NCBI GenBank assembly: GCA_020543525.1
Contig: JAHYIO010000036.1
Location: forward strand, 1,054,001-1,118,000
Direction: 5' to 3'
From: Coriolopsis trogii
Taxonomy: Eukaryota; Basidiomycota; Agaricomycetes; Polyporales; Polyporaceae
Length of the DNA stretch: 64,000 bases
Shown here: piece after piece, positions 25,700 to 37,497 of the stretch
Layout of the letters: every line of letters starts with the position of its first letter
Position numbering within the stretch: position 1 is the stretch's first letter
Notes under the pieces: model-generated
Seen by the model: only the letters and a program-made list of their open reading frames with translations
What the model was told of the DNA's origin: nothing
Databases searched by the model: none
Position numbers and translations under genes: made by a program

Positions 25700-28600
25700 A
25701 TGTCCTCTCCGGCCATGACCGCCGTTCCTCCTCGCACTTCCACCTCTCCCCGCTGGGACACCCTCAACGAAGGCTTCGTCTCCCCCGCACGCCTCCAGCA
25801 GTGGAAGCAGGAACATGAGCGCGTCCATTCTCTCGGCAACTCCTTGTCCCAGACCCCCGTCTCTTCTCCTCCCCCTCCCTCAGATCAGCAGCCGTCGCGA
25901 CCCACACCCGAGAGACGGAACACAAGTCTCGACGCCTCCCCTAACGCGAACGGTAGCCCGAGCAAACATCGATCCAAAGCCTCCTTCTCCGCCTTTTTCT
26001 CTCGCAAGAATTCTCAACCCGACGAGCCACCTTCTCTTGCCTCACCACCGTTGAACCAGCGGCCCTCTACTGCCAATGCACAGCTACCATCGCCCCAAAG
26101 CTCCCCTCCTGCCGCAGGCGATGGGTTCGCCCTTCAGCGCGGCCCCATGCCCACCGACGCTAACATGCAAACACCCTCGCGAATCATGCAACAGCAGCCG
26201 CCCCCTTCACAGCAACAACAAGGCAATCTTCCTCCGTTACAGCCAGCCAATCCTCCAGACGGCCCGCAACCTCCACCGCTACATCCCGAAATTCGCTCCG
26301 TCGTACAGCTTACTCTCGCCCACGCGCACAAGGTGTACTTTTCTGGCCCTCTCGTCCGTCGTATAGAGCGTCAGCCGGATGGTCAGAAGCCTGCCAAAGA
26401 CGAGGGCTGGAGGGAGGTTTGGGCCCAGTTGGGGGGTACAACGCTCAGTGTGTGGGACATGGCAGAGATCCAAGAGGCGAGCCAGCAAGGTAGACAGGTG
26501 CCCCCGACCTATATCAACGTTACCGATGCTGTAAGCAGAGTCTCTCGTGTGTCATGCTTAGGAAACTCATGTATGAACATGCGTCTTTCAAGTTTGTACA
26601 TGTCCTCGGTTCCATCACTTTGCCACCCGCTCCTGGAGCTCCGCAGCGGAGGTATACCAACGTCCTCACTCTCAACACGGCCGGTTCCAATCTCTACCTG
26701 TTCTCGTGTCCGTCTACTGAAGCACTCATTCAATGGACTGCAGCGATGCGTCTGGCTGCATGGGAGAAATCCCGTTTGGAGGAGATCTACACTGCCCATC
26801 TGATCCGCATCACCCTCAATGACGGTAAGTGCCACCTGCGGTACTGCGCGTTCTTCCCTACTCAATGCAACTGTACACAGGCAGGAGTGCGCCTACTTCA
26901 CTCGTTGAGGGCCGCCTCGAGGGCTGGGTTCGCATTCGCATCGCTGGACAAACGGATTGGAAGCGGTTATGGATGGTCATCTCGGCCGGCAATCGCATGG
27001 GCCACCCAGACCATGGCTCGATCTCTGAAGCGGGTCACGACCGCCCAGAATCACCGAACGCCCCGAGAAAGAAGCGCATGTCGAATCTGTTCTCTCGCGA
27101 CAAGGTCCCAACTCAGTCGACTTTGCCGGCCAGGCCGATGATCCAACTCTTCACATCTCAGCGCCCGAAGGATAGGAAGAAGGCATTGCTGACGATGCGT
27201 TCTGTGTCCCAAGCGTTTGCTGTCTACCCGGAGCGACCTGAGCTCATAAGCAGAAGTACTCTAATGAAACTCGAAGGCCAGTTAGGTGACGAGGAGATGG
27301 CAGGGCCCCTGAAGATGCGGGAGGCTTGGTTGCTTGTCATGCCTGAACTCGAAGGTGCAAATACCAGGGCGTCTGAGATGCTAAAGTGGATCATCGGTAC
27401 GTTTTAGGCATATGATTGGAGGCCGACTACTGAGTTTGGGCATGCGCAGCCATTCATGATGCTTTCGAGCTGTACGGTCGACCGCGAATGTACAGCTGGG
27501 ACCCTCGCGATGCTCAGTCTATGATGTTCGCATACCCCATTGGTCCACACAGAGATGTAAGTCAATCACCATCCGCTCTTGAGTGTGTTAACATCAGTTC
27601 TGCACTTGCTAGCTCCTGTTCTTGGATCGTGAGTTTGCGGAGACGCTGGATATTAGGGATGATCGCACGTCCGCCATTCGATCACAACTCCAGCGTATAT
27701 TGTTGGATCGTATGAATGGTGTAGGTCCGGATGGTCCCGCAGGTTCTCCTCCTCAACGCCCGCCTCTGCCTGGTGCCAACGGCACGCCACAACAACCACA
27801 AGCTGGTCCTCCTCAACCACTTTCCCAAGGTCCGGCAAATGAGCTAGCGAATGGTGCTCCTAAATCGCTACAGTTACCTCCGCTCAGCTTCGAAGCAGAC
27901 ATCATTACATCCGATGACAGGAGGCCATTGACACCGATTACCGAGCGCAGCGTTCCACTTGAAGGACGCTCCCTGTCTGCGGAGAAGCCCTCGGCCAGGA
28001 CTCAGTCTGGTTCCGCCACAAACACCCCGCCAACCACTATGTCAGAGGGAACTCTATCATTTTCACCGGAGCCTCTGGTGTCCAGCCCTACTACTAGCAG
28101 TCCTCCTCCTGAGCAGCATAGGCTTGAGCGCGGCGAATTCGATTCCTATGCCCATGCCCCCAGTTCGTATTCGGAATCTAGGTTTGGTCAACAACAACCT
28201 GGACAGGGCCGCTCCGCGCCATCACGCTCCTCTACCAGCAACTCGCCCCTACCGTCTCCCATGGACATGAGACAAGCAGTGCCACCTGAGCCTCGTCCCA
28301 CAACGCCTTCTACACCCCCTAGGTTTGCCGCCGCGTCGCCCCGCCCATTCTCTCCTCCACGAGCTGTCTCGCCTCCTCAAACAGCGTCCCTCCAGCAGCC
28401 TGTCTCAGCTCCCAGCGGTCCACCTCCAACTTCTATCAGAATGCTCCCGAACCGCTCGATATCCCAAGCATCCATACCCACGTCACTGTACACGATACCG
28501 ACGCCGACGTCTCTCGGTTCCTATGAGCCCGTGCCTCCCCTACCCCAATCCGCGATGCGTTCACCTCCCCAGTCACCTCCCCTCGAGTCTACTAGCGGGT

Positions 28601-31177
28601 CTTCGCATGAGAAGAAGCCTAGCCTTAGCGATGACATATTGGGTGATGCTGGCGCCGCGCTGTTCTACATGCAACATATGCAACAAGAAGGCACTGTTCC
28701 AGTGCGCAAGCGCGGCCCTCCCCCGCCTACCGCGCCGCGCGCTGAAGATGATGAGGATTCAGCTTCCGACTCAGAATCTGAGCCGTACACCCCTCCCTCG
28801 CGCGATGTCACCAATCCTCTGCGCATCCGCCCTGCAAACAGCCCGCCTCCCCCTTCCACCAGTCCCCAACCTCCGGTAGTGCCTGCAAAATCTCCGAGAC
28901 CCGCAAAGGATCAGGCTTCCATAGCTACGCCTACGAATGCGATGGCACCTGCTGCAACGCCAACGGCGAACGAGGCGCCTGTTGTGTCCAGACCCGGCAG
29001 TGTCTTACGTAACCGACCTTCGGGCGCACGTGCAGCCCCGTCACGGATGTCAGCCTTCCTACAAAACTCTGTTGCACCAGAACCGTCTCCGACTGCGTCC
29101 ACGACTCCCTCGACAACGTCCACTGCCCCCGCTAGCGACAAGAACGAAGAGAGCACTCAGATGGCTGCTGCTGTGCACGACAATGCTAGCTACGAGGATG
29201 CCAATGCCGACGCGCTCGCTGCGCTCACCTTCTTAGAACAAGAAGACCGACCTGCCCCACCGCCGATCCCACAGTCACCACCGAGAGGGGGTCGATCGAC
29301 GACCAGCCCTACGCCCAAGTCGCCGCCGCCAGTCCCGGAGCTTTTGGAAACGCCAGCAAGCCCGTCGAAGACGCGTCCCGGGGCGGCAGAACAGCCTCGA
29401 TCATCTTTCGCGCCCACGAGGCTCGCAGCCGAACGCAAAGCCAAGACGCAGGCTCAGCAGGCCGCACAGCAAGCCGCCATCCACAGGCCTGGCAAGGCGA
29501 ACGGACGGGGCAAGGCAAGGCTGAGGGGGGACGGTGGGGCGTGGGGTGAGAGCAGCGAGGAGGAGGAGGACGATGAGGAGGAAGAGGAGGAAGAGGACGA
29601 CGAGGATGTGGATTCCGATACCGAGCCGCCTCCGAGAACGGCTGCGAGCGTGAGTGGTCATGGACATGGTTCTGCGGTTGGACACAGTGCGCCTGGTTCG
29701 CCGTACCCGCCCATGGGCCCGGGCTCCCCTGCCCGCTCTGCTGTTGACATCAACAATGGCGGCTTCCCACCCCGCCATCCTCGAGATCTGCCTCAACTTC
29801 CCGGAGGTCAAAGTGCGTCCATTTTGTCTGATTGCCTTCACGCTGCCCGTGTACGTTATGGCTGACTTGTTGCCCGATGCAGATCCAGATGAGTACCTCG
29901 GCGCTCAACCCCAGCCTCGACGCTTCGTATCCGACCAGTATAGCGAGGCGGGTCGCAGGAGTCACTACCCTGGCGAAAGCACCAGCAGGGGCGCATCCCC
30001 GCAGTTCGGGCAGCCTGGACCACAAGGCATGCGTCAGTCGCAGTTCCCGGGGCAGAACCAGTTCGCACAGCAGCAGCAGCAACAGCAACAGCAAGGCCCG
30101 CAGCGACCGATCTGGAGTCAGGTTCTTGATCCAGATCGTAACGTTTCGCAACCTTCGAACGGTCGGGATACGTTCATCCAAATGGAAGCCCCTGCGACTA
30201 CGATGACGAAGGCATTCACACCTCATGGACTCCTGTCGGCCGGTCTTCATGACAAGCAGGAACGGTCGGCGAAGAAGCAAGAGGAGTATGCAAGGGAATC
30301 TGGCTCATCACTCATCGCCGTACCGAACAAGCCTCCCCCACCCCAGACTGGCCTGCTTGGCGCCGTCACTGCACACGAGCGAGAACGCAAGCGGGAAGGC
30401 GGTCTCGGCGCCGCCCTGACTGAGCGCGAGCGCGAGAAGCGTGCCGCGGAAGAGCGTCAGCGCAAGCTTGACGAGTTCCAGAAGCAGCAGCTCGAACAGA
30501 TGCAACAGGGCGGGTCCATGTACGGTGGCGCGGGCATGATGGGCTTCAACCCGATGATGGCGAACCCGATGATGATGGGCATGAACCCGATGATGACCGG
30601 CGGGTGGGGCTTCCCTGGCATGATGCCCGGATTCGCGAACCCCCAGCAGCTCATGGCCGCCCAGCAAGCCGCCGCACAGGCCTACCAGCAGGCAATGTAC
30701 GCGTTCTCTACTGCGGGGTCGCAGATCGGCGGCCCCAACGACGGCCCGGCTCCTGGACAGATGCCGATGAACCCTATGATGACGGGCAACTCGATGGCCA
30801 TGGGCGGGTTCGACCCGCGCATGTCGATGATGGGTATGCCCATGATGAACCCGGGGATGGGAGGCCTGAACCCCATGGCCATGCAGCAGACAGGGATGAG
30901 CGGCATGGGTGGCGGTATGGGCCCCATGGGCACTGGTATGGGTATGAACCCGATGATGGGCGGCGCTGGGATGGGCATGCAGATGACTGGCGGCTCGCAG
31001 TTCGACCCTCGCTTCTCGTCAGGGTTGGAGGCTACTGCTGGTGCGGGCGCTGGTCCTGCGAGGCAAGGCAGCCGCAACCCGTCACCGGCTGGCGGTGCAT
31101 CCGCTAGCGGTCCCCGACCTGGTTCCAGCGATGGCTCTCAAAACCCGCCGTCTGGCAACGCCTCCAACGCCCAGTAG
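25700..31177 (+). CDS. Caf120/Skg3-type PH-domain protein, 1,726 aa, with Met-rich C-terminus
   Basis: Exons 25700-26530, 26593-26824, 26881-27396, 27450-27556, 27613-29812, 29883-31177. The N-terminus is Pro/Ser/Gln-rich. A PH-like unit (about residues 212-345) runs from HKVYFSGPLVRRIERQ through EGWREVWAQLGGTTLSVWDM to STEALIQWTAAMRLAAWEKS. A second conserved block follows (EGRLEGWVRIRIAGQTDWKR, MYSWDPRDAQSMMFAYPIGP). In yeast, Skg3/Caf120 are linked to the Ccr4-Not complex and bud-neck localisation. The long middle is disordered and Pro/Ser-rich with an acidic run near 29560-29610. The end has a poly-Gln tract (30069-30096), a charged helix (EREREKRAAEERQRKLDEFQ) and a Met/Gly/Asn/Pro-rich region (30520-31000). 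The start could also be 15 bases downstream. Confidence 0.85.
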
Positions 31178-31629
31178 ATTGCGCGTCTTGTTCATTCCTC
31201 GTGGACTTTCGCATTCCTTCTCTTCCACTTTTGCATCACTGTCGGACTTGGTTACTCTGCAGCACTGCTCTCTCTCTATCCTCGCTACTACGTCACTCTG
31301 CGCGCATACGGATGCATCCGTCCGTAGTTGAAGCCACTCGTTCTCCATGCTCGATATTTTTTTGGATCGTTCGTTCGTTCTCTTCCACTATCCTACATCT
31401 CATTTTGTAGCACGGAACGTCGTTGATTACTTCGTAATGGACTCCTGCAGATAGCACGAATGCATGATTAAAGCACAGCCAGATGGCCTACTGATCCATG
31501 CATCTTGACATTCCGTCCTATTTCGATGTGTGCATTGTGCGCTCGTCTGCATGCATAGGTCACAGGAGGTAACGCAGTTGTCGTTAAAACACGACAGGTA
31601 TAGTGTGGCCAGATCGTTCGTGGCATCGT
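31178..31629. other. Short convergent intergenic region
   Basis: About 450 bases that should contain the 3' UTRs of the PH-domain gene and the reductase gene. Nothing else seen. Confidence 0.45.
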
Positions 31630-33091
31630 CTAGAGCTTGGCCGTGACGTCCGAGACCTGCACGACACTGCAGAATTCCATGTGGCAACGAGATGAGCACG
31701 GTCACATCGCATTCGCGACCAGGCACGCGAAGGGAGAAGGGGACGTACAGCTTGCCGGTATTTCCGCCGGTGAAGAGGAGGTTGAGTGCCTGGGGCGCGT
31801 TCTCGAGGCCCTTGACGACGTGGAAGCGACGCTTGAGGCTGCCGTCCTTGAGCCAGACCGCGAGGTCTCTGCGGGCTTCTGGGTACCGTTTGGCGTAGTC
31901 GAACACGATAAAGCCTTCGATCCTGGCCCGCTGGGAGATGAGATTGAGGTAGGAGGACAGGCCCTGGGGCTTCGCTTTGTCTGTGCGTCATGGCAGCGGG
32001 TGAGCATCGCCAGTCGTATAAGGGGTCGCATGCGTTCACTCACTGTAGTCTGAGATAGCGCCTATGGAGGGAAGCAAGGTCGTCAGCTCACGGACGGTTC
32101 CGGTCGTGCACGAGCAGAGTAAGAGTACGGGGACGTACCGCACAAGACGATGCGCGCCTTCTTGTTCAGGCGGGTGAGGACGAAGTTGAGGATGTCCCCG
32201 CCGACGTTGTCGTAGTAGACGTCGACGTACCCGACCGTCTTCTTGAAGTCGTCGAAGAACGTCGGGCTCTTGTAGTTGAGCGCCTTGTCGACGCCGACGT
32301 CCTTCTCGAGCCAGTCGCACTTTTCTTTGGAGCCTGCGATTGCGAACACTTTCGCGCCCTTCTTTTTGCCGATCTGGCAGACGACGGAGCCGGTCGCGCC
32401 TGCTGCCCCGGAGACGACGAGGGTCTCGCCCGCTTTAACCTTGCCGACGTCTAGGAGGCCCTGCAAGGTGTGTCAGTGCGTGTTTATCAATAGTGAGTGT
32501 GGAACACACAAAGTATGCGGTCAGGCCTGGGGCGACAGTTAGCGTATGCGTCTTGAAATGCGTGGAAGCAACGTACCCGTCGAACCCAGTGGACCCATGA
32601 AGTCGAGGATGTCCAACCCAGGCTGCGTCCTACGATACGCACTCAGGAACGGACACGAAGTGCTGATGAGTACATCGAGCTCACTCGACTTTGGTCGCGA
32701 ACTTGTCGTCGAACACACCATATTCTTGCCAGCCTGCACGCAGGGACGGTCAGCAACACTGGATCGCATGCTTTGGACACGGCGACATACCAAACACGCC
32801 GTCCACGATGTCTCCCTTGCTGAACTTGCTGCCGGGCCCCGCTTCGACGACTTCGGCGAGGGCGCCTGCACGCATGACCTCCCCAATCTGGACGGGAGGG
32901 AGATAGCTCCGGGTGTCCCTGAGCCAGCCGCGCATGGCGGGGTCGATGGAGACATAATGCAGCTTGACGAGTATTTGCTTGGGACCGGGCTTGAGGTCCA
33001 AAGGGACGACTTCGCGCTTGAAGGTGGTGGGCAGGATCTCAGCCTCGGGACGCTCTGCGAGGGTGATTCGGGTGTATTGGGAAGGAGCCAT
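31630..33091 (-). CDS. NAD(P)H-dependent alkenal reductase-like medium-chain dehydrogenase/reductase
   Basis: Zinc-independent MDR enzyme of the leukotriene B4 12-hydroxydehydrogenase/2-alkenal reductase group, which reduces reactive alkenals or alkenones. Eight exons: 33091-32791, 32733-32685, 32629-32577, 32526-32510 (17 nt), 32460-32139, 32061-32044 (18 nt), 31980-31749, 31666-31630; sum 342 aa, the normal length. Landmarks: VSIDPAMRGWLRD near the N-terminus, the Rossmann motif VSGAAGATGSVVCQIGK, YDNVGGDILNFVL, and ARIEGFIVFDYAKRYPEA before the ending NTGKLVVQVSDVTAKL. No catalytic zinc ligands. The two tiny exons encode GLTAYF and GAISDYN, both standard family text, which supports them. 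Divergent from citrate synthase, 537 bp apart. Confidence 0.92.
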
Positions 33092-33628
33092 GGTGCGTCT
33101 GCGTGAAGAAGAGAGAAGGTGAAGGGGAGTTGAGAGGGTCGTTCAGGAGCCGGAGGGAGGGTGTTACCCCAGACGGGGATAGACGACGAAGTCTCGGGTC
33201 GGTATTTGGACGAGGCCGGTTGCACAGTACATGACCACTGGCATGCCTGAGGGGACTCGTGCTTCGCGCGGTGCGTGTCGTGAGTATGCGTTCGGTCTCG
33301 GAGTGCTCTTGGGTCGCGCAGGATGATTGCAGCAGTCTGGAGAGGGTAGCATAGACGAGTACGGGAGCAAGGAGCGTCGATGGACCCAGAGTCTCCGCAG
33401 AGTGTGCACGCGCTGAGTGCGGGGTGGGACAGACGCCGGTGTCGACGCGTGTCTCGTGACCACGACGCGTCGCCCGCACATGTGATTAGTCCGGTCACTC
33501 TGTCAGGCTGCCAGCTCGGGCCAGTCAAGGATCCAAGGAACATCCTTTGGGGTGGCAGCCATATATACCGCCCCCGGTCCGACGTCATCCACGCATCTCT
33601 CCTCAAGTCCCCCTCGCTCACACCAACC
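33092..33628. promoter_or_regulatory. Divergent promoter region of the reductase and citrate synthase
   Basis: 537 bp separate the two start codons. ATATATA at 33561-33567, 61 bases before the citrate synthase ATG, is a good TATA box for that gene. No clear TATA lies on the reductase side. Confidence 0.55.
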
Positions 33629-36252
33629 ATGGGCCGTCCCACGTCGTCCACACTCCCAGAGGGCGCCCCGCAAGACACTCTTACCGTCCGTGACAACCGC
33701 ACGGGCAAGGTATACACCGTACCGTCAGTCTCGGTTTCGCGTGTCGTCTGAGTTGCGCGGCGGAGAGCTGACGGCACCGCACAGTATCGAAGACAATGCA
33801 ATCCCCGCTACTGCATTCAAGGCGATGTCCGCTGCCCGGAAGCCGGGAGAAAGGGAAGAGAACGAGACAGAGAAAGGGCTCCGTGTCCAGGACAAGGGCT
33901 TCCTCAACACCGCGGTCATCCGGAGCGAGATCACTTATATTGACGGAGAGGCCGGAGGTACGTCATGCGGGAACGGGCTCCTCGCTTACTGCTCACGAAC
34001 ATCTGTGCAGTCCTGCGATACAGGTGAAGAGACTGACCCCTCATTCATTCTATGGAGCTCATGACAGCACCAGAGGATACCCTATCGAGCAGCTCGCACT
34101 CAAGTCTTCACACCTGGAAACCGCTTACCTCCTCATCTATGGCTCTCTTCCCACTAAGGAGCAATTCAACTTCTTTGAGAGCGAAGTCCTGCGTCACTCT
34201 GTCATGCATTCCGATGCCGAAGGCTTCTTCAGGTCTTTCCGGTAAGCATGGAGTCGCATATCGGTTTGCGCATTGGCTTAATATCGATGGCAAGTTACGA
34301 TGCGCACCCGATGAGCATGCTCACCAGCGCGTTTGCGATGCTGGGCTCCTACTACAGCGAGGCCAACCCTTCATTACAAGGCAAGACTTTGCATGAACCC
34401 TGTTCTGCGCTACCTCGCTGATCAACGGGTCAGGCCAACGTCTATACACCAAGGGCGATGCTGCCTCTTTGGCCATAATGGACAGGCAAATATACCGTCT
34501 AATCGGAAAGGCGACAACATTGGCTGCGTGAGTCGCATATATCCTTCTCACACAGCTGCGAGCATGCTACAACAAAAGATATCAGGATGGCCTACCGCGT
34601 CCGCCAAGGACGCAACTTTGTCACACCTCCGACAGGCCTCAGCTACACTGGATCGTGAGTGCAAGTTGGTAAGGTGATATGATGGACGCACCCTCATAAT
34701 ACGACATTCGATAGCTTCCTATATCAGATGGATCATTTGGGCGAAGAAAACTACACTCCCAACCCCGTCCTTGAGAAGGCACTAGACGTACTCTTCTTGA
34801 TCCATGCGGACCATGAATTGAACGCGTCATGTACGACGGTTCTGCAAACCGGCAGCTCTTTGGTGGACCCATACTCTGCAATTGCGTACGTGCGAAATCC
34901 ACGACCGCGCCCTTGAACATACACTCATTTGTTTGCTCAGAGCTGGATGTGCCTCGTTATAGTGCGTATACTGTGCGTTGTGCCGCGACTCGCGTTGACA
35001 TCAGAGGCCTACAGTGGACCCCTGCATGGTATATTCCGCTTGTCATGTTCAGCTCGGAGCACATGCTGACGTAGGAGCAGGAGGAGCGAACGAAGCGGTC
35101 ATTCGCATGCTCATCTCAATCGGCAGGTAGGCGAGCTGTCTCTTGACCTGATCCACCAACTCAGATGAACGTTGTGCGATAGACCAGAGAACGTTCCGGC
35201 GTTCATCGAGGCGGTGAAACGACGCGAGAAGACGCTGTCAGGATTCGGCCACCGGTATGTGTTCAGATACGTCAGGGAAGGCGTGTTGATGTGTACCGGA
35301 CCCTTTCTGGCAGCGTTTACAAGACTGTGAGTGCACCGGTTGACACGCCTGATCCTGCCGCTAACGGCGTCACCAGTCGGACCCCCGTTCGTTCATTGTC
35401 CGCAAAACCGCGGACGAAGTGTTCAAAGTGTGAGTCACCGCCGTGCCTACTGTTGCATGTGAAGGAGCGCGGTTCAACCACTATCTCCGCAGGACCGGGA
35501 AAGATGAGCTCCTGGAGACGGCAATGGCTCTGCACGACGCGGCTATGAAAGATGAATACTTCATCAAGCGGAAGCTTGCTCCCAACGTGGACTTTTGGTG
35601 CGTTCTCGACACAGCGTGTATGGCATGACGGTCGCTCACCGAACACGTTGTTTCACAGGAGGTGAGTCATCGTGCGGGCTGCTGGTTGCTGGCTGCTGGA
35701 CGCGCGCGCTGACGGTGTAACAACGCCTGTAGTGGTCTCATCTACCGCGCCATGGGTGAGTATTCCCGTGGACAGTGTCCGAGGTGCAAACTGACAGTAT
35801 CGTGTGCGCGCGCTCCGCAGGGTTCCCCCTCGACTTCTTCCCGGTACTTTTCGCCGTTCCCAGGGTGGTCGGGTGGCTCGCACACTGGCGGCAGATGATG
35901 CTGCAGGAGGGAGGCGTGAAGATCTGGCGTCCGAGACAGGTGCGTGGCCCTCATCCCGCCTTGACGTTGTTCTCGTTACCGCCGAGTCGCCAACCGCCGG
36001 CGATACGCGTTTGCGGAGGACTGATCGTGATCCGTCGCGTGCTCAGGTGTATGTGGGGGCGTCAAAACGTGAGTACGTGCCCGTGGAGGAGCGGGTGGCG
36101 GTCGAGGGCGCGAAGGAGACGCCGTCGAAGGTCGAGCATGGCGGGTACGCGTTTTTGATGGTGCTGGTCGTGTGCGTGTGGACTGACGTTGGGCGTCGAG
36201 GATCACGAAGCGGACGATGCTGGCCACGTTCAAGGGGAGGAGCAAGCTGTGA
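33629..36252 (+). CDS. Citrate synthase with peroxisomal SKL tail, 20 exons
   Basis: Condenses acetyl-CoA and oxaloacetate to citrate. The SKL C-terminus (FKGRSKL) and absence of an N-terminal mitochondrial presequence point to peroxisomes. Exons: 33629-33723, 33785-33957, 34011-34023, 34074-34241, 34295-34380, 34434-34527, 34586-34654, 34715-34885, 34941-34961, 35015-35028, 35081-35126, 35183-35254, 35314-35326, 35377-35429, 35493-35597, 35659-35661, 35733-35755, 35821-35939, 36047-36144, 36201-36252. The sum is 496 codons, in frame. The catalytic set is intact: [17 protein letters not shown] and NVDFWSG, with [32 protein letters not shown] and WRQMMLQ as family text. Exon 16 is 3 nt, four others are 13-21 nt, and intron 5 is GC-AG. 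A methylcitrate synthase activity cannot be excluded. Confidence 0.93.
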
Positions 36253-36630
36253 GGGAGACTGAGCTGAGGGCGGGTGTTGCTTGATTACGATGTACGGTCT
36301 TGGACGATCAAGGAATGCATGCTGCTTGGCGCTTGGCATCGCGCATGGAAGGCGGCGGTGCGCGTTGGCCGGCGTTGGCAGGGCCGAGCCGAGCGTGCGG
36401 GGGACAGGCGAGATCGCGTGCCGGGGGTGCCGGGTGGACGTGTTTGTACGTGTTTGGCGGTCGCGCTGTTGCCGCGTTACGGGCCTCACGCGGAGACGGT
36501 GCCCGCTTTCGCTTTTCTTTCGCATCTTGTCCTCGTCCTCCATCTTTGCCCTCGCCTCGCTCCCTCCGCGACCCTCTCCCATTTAACCCGCCCGCCTGAG
36601 CCTCCCTGCTCCACTCATTCCATCCTCACG
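36253..36630. promoter_or_regulatory. Promoter region of the surface-protein gene
   Basis: 378 bp between the citrate synthase stop and the next ATG. The last 90 bases are CT-rich (cttgtcctcgtcctccatct), typical of strongly expressed fungal genes. No TATA box seen. Confidence 0.4.
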
Positions 36631-37497
36631 ATGTACTCCACTCTCTTTTCCGTCGCTCTCTTCTCCACCCTCGCCATCCAGGGAGCTCTCGCCGAGTTCA
36701 ACGTCAACACTATCGAGTTGGTCCAGGTATGACCCGCTTGACAGCACCCTATGCGCTTCTCCCGCTCACACGCTGCCTATTGCTTCCAGTGCAAGCCTGC
36801 TAAGCTCGCCTGGGACAACGTCAACGCAAAGTCGTACAATGTCGCCCTCGTCGACCCCCAGAACCCCTGCGACAGCATCATGTACGTAGCTCCAATTGTC
36901 CGCTCTCGCGTCCGAGACTAATCTCAATTGCCATACAGCGCTGACCTTGGTGACCACACTGTCAACCACATCACCTGGACGCCCGACCTCGCAGCGGGCC
37001 AGAAGGTCATGATCTCTGTCCTCGCGGACGACGACGCTGAGGGCTGGAGCGGTGCTGTGAGTTCAGCCGGAGGCAGACCGGTTGCCTGATGTGCTGATTG
37101 GTCTTGTCTAGATTGAGGTCAAGGCTGGCGATGACGAGTCCTGCCTCCCCAAGTCTCTCCAAACCCCATCCGCCTCTGCTACCCCATCCGCCTCCGCTAC
37201 CCCCTCGTCGGCGGCCCCCGGCACAACGTAAGTGTTGTCCTCAGTTCCGACAGGAGCACGTCCTTATGTTTGAATTCATCCAGCCTCGTTGCCAACGCTG
37301 CTGGTGCGGCCACCACGCACGCCAGCTCCATCGCGGCTGCCCCTGCTCCCTCGGCGACCGATGATGGTGCGCAGGCCGTTGGCGCTGCCAACGCTGGTAT
37401 CCTCGGCGGTAGCAACGGTGCCTTTGCGTCCGTCCAGTTCTCGGCATCGACCCTTGCGCTCAGCGCGGTCGTTGCTGTTGCGGCTCTCGCGTTCTAA
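36631..37497 (+). CDS. Small secreted GPI-anchored-type Ser/Thr/Ala-rich cell-surface protein
   Basis: Five exons (36631-36726, 36790-36881, 36939-37056, 37112-37227, 37284-37497) give 211 aa. An N-terminal signal peptide (MYSTLFSVALFSTLAIQGAL) is followed by a ~95-residue domain (CKPAKLAWDNV, HTVNHITWTPDLAAGQKV, DAEGWSGAIEVKAGDDESCL) resembling the Ser-Thr-rich GPI-anchored (Kre9/KNH-like) fold common in basidiomycetes. A repeated SASATPSASATPSS linker and an Ala-rich stretch lead to a C-terminal hydrophobic tail (STLALSAVVAVAALAF) without basic residues after it, which fits a GPI-attachment signal. Likely in the cell wall or on the membrane surface; no enzymatic motif. Exact function unknown. 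Confidence 0.82.

Noticed and set aside
32539..33801. 420-codon minus-strand frame across the reductase/citrate synthase promoter
   Set aside because: It overlaps the reductase exons in another frame and has no recognisable text.
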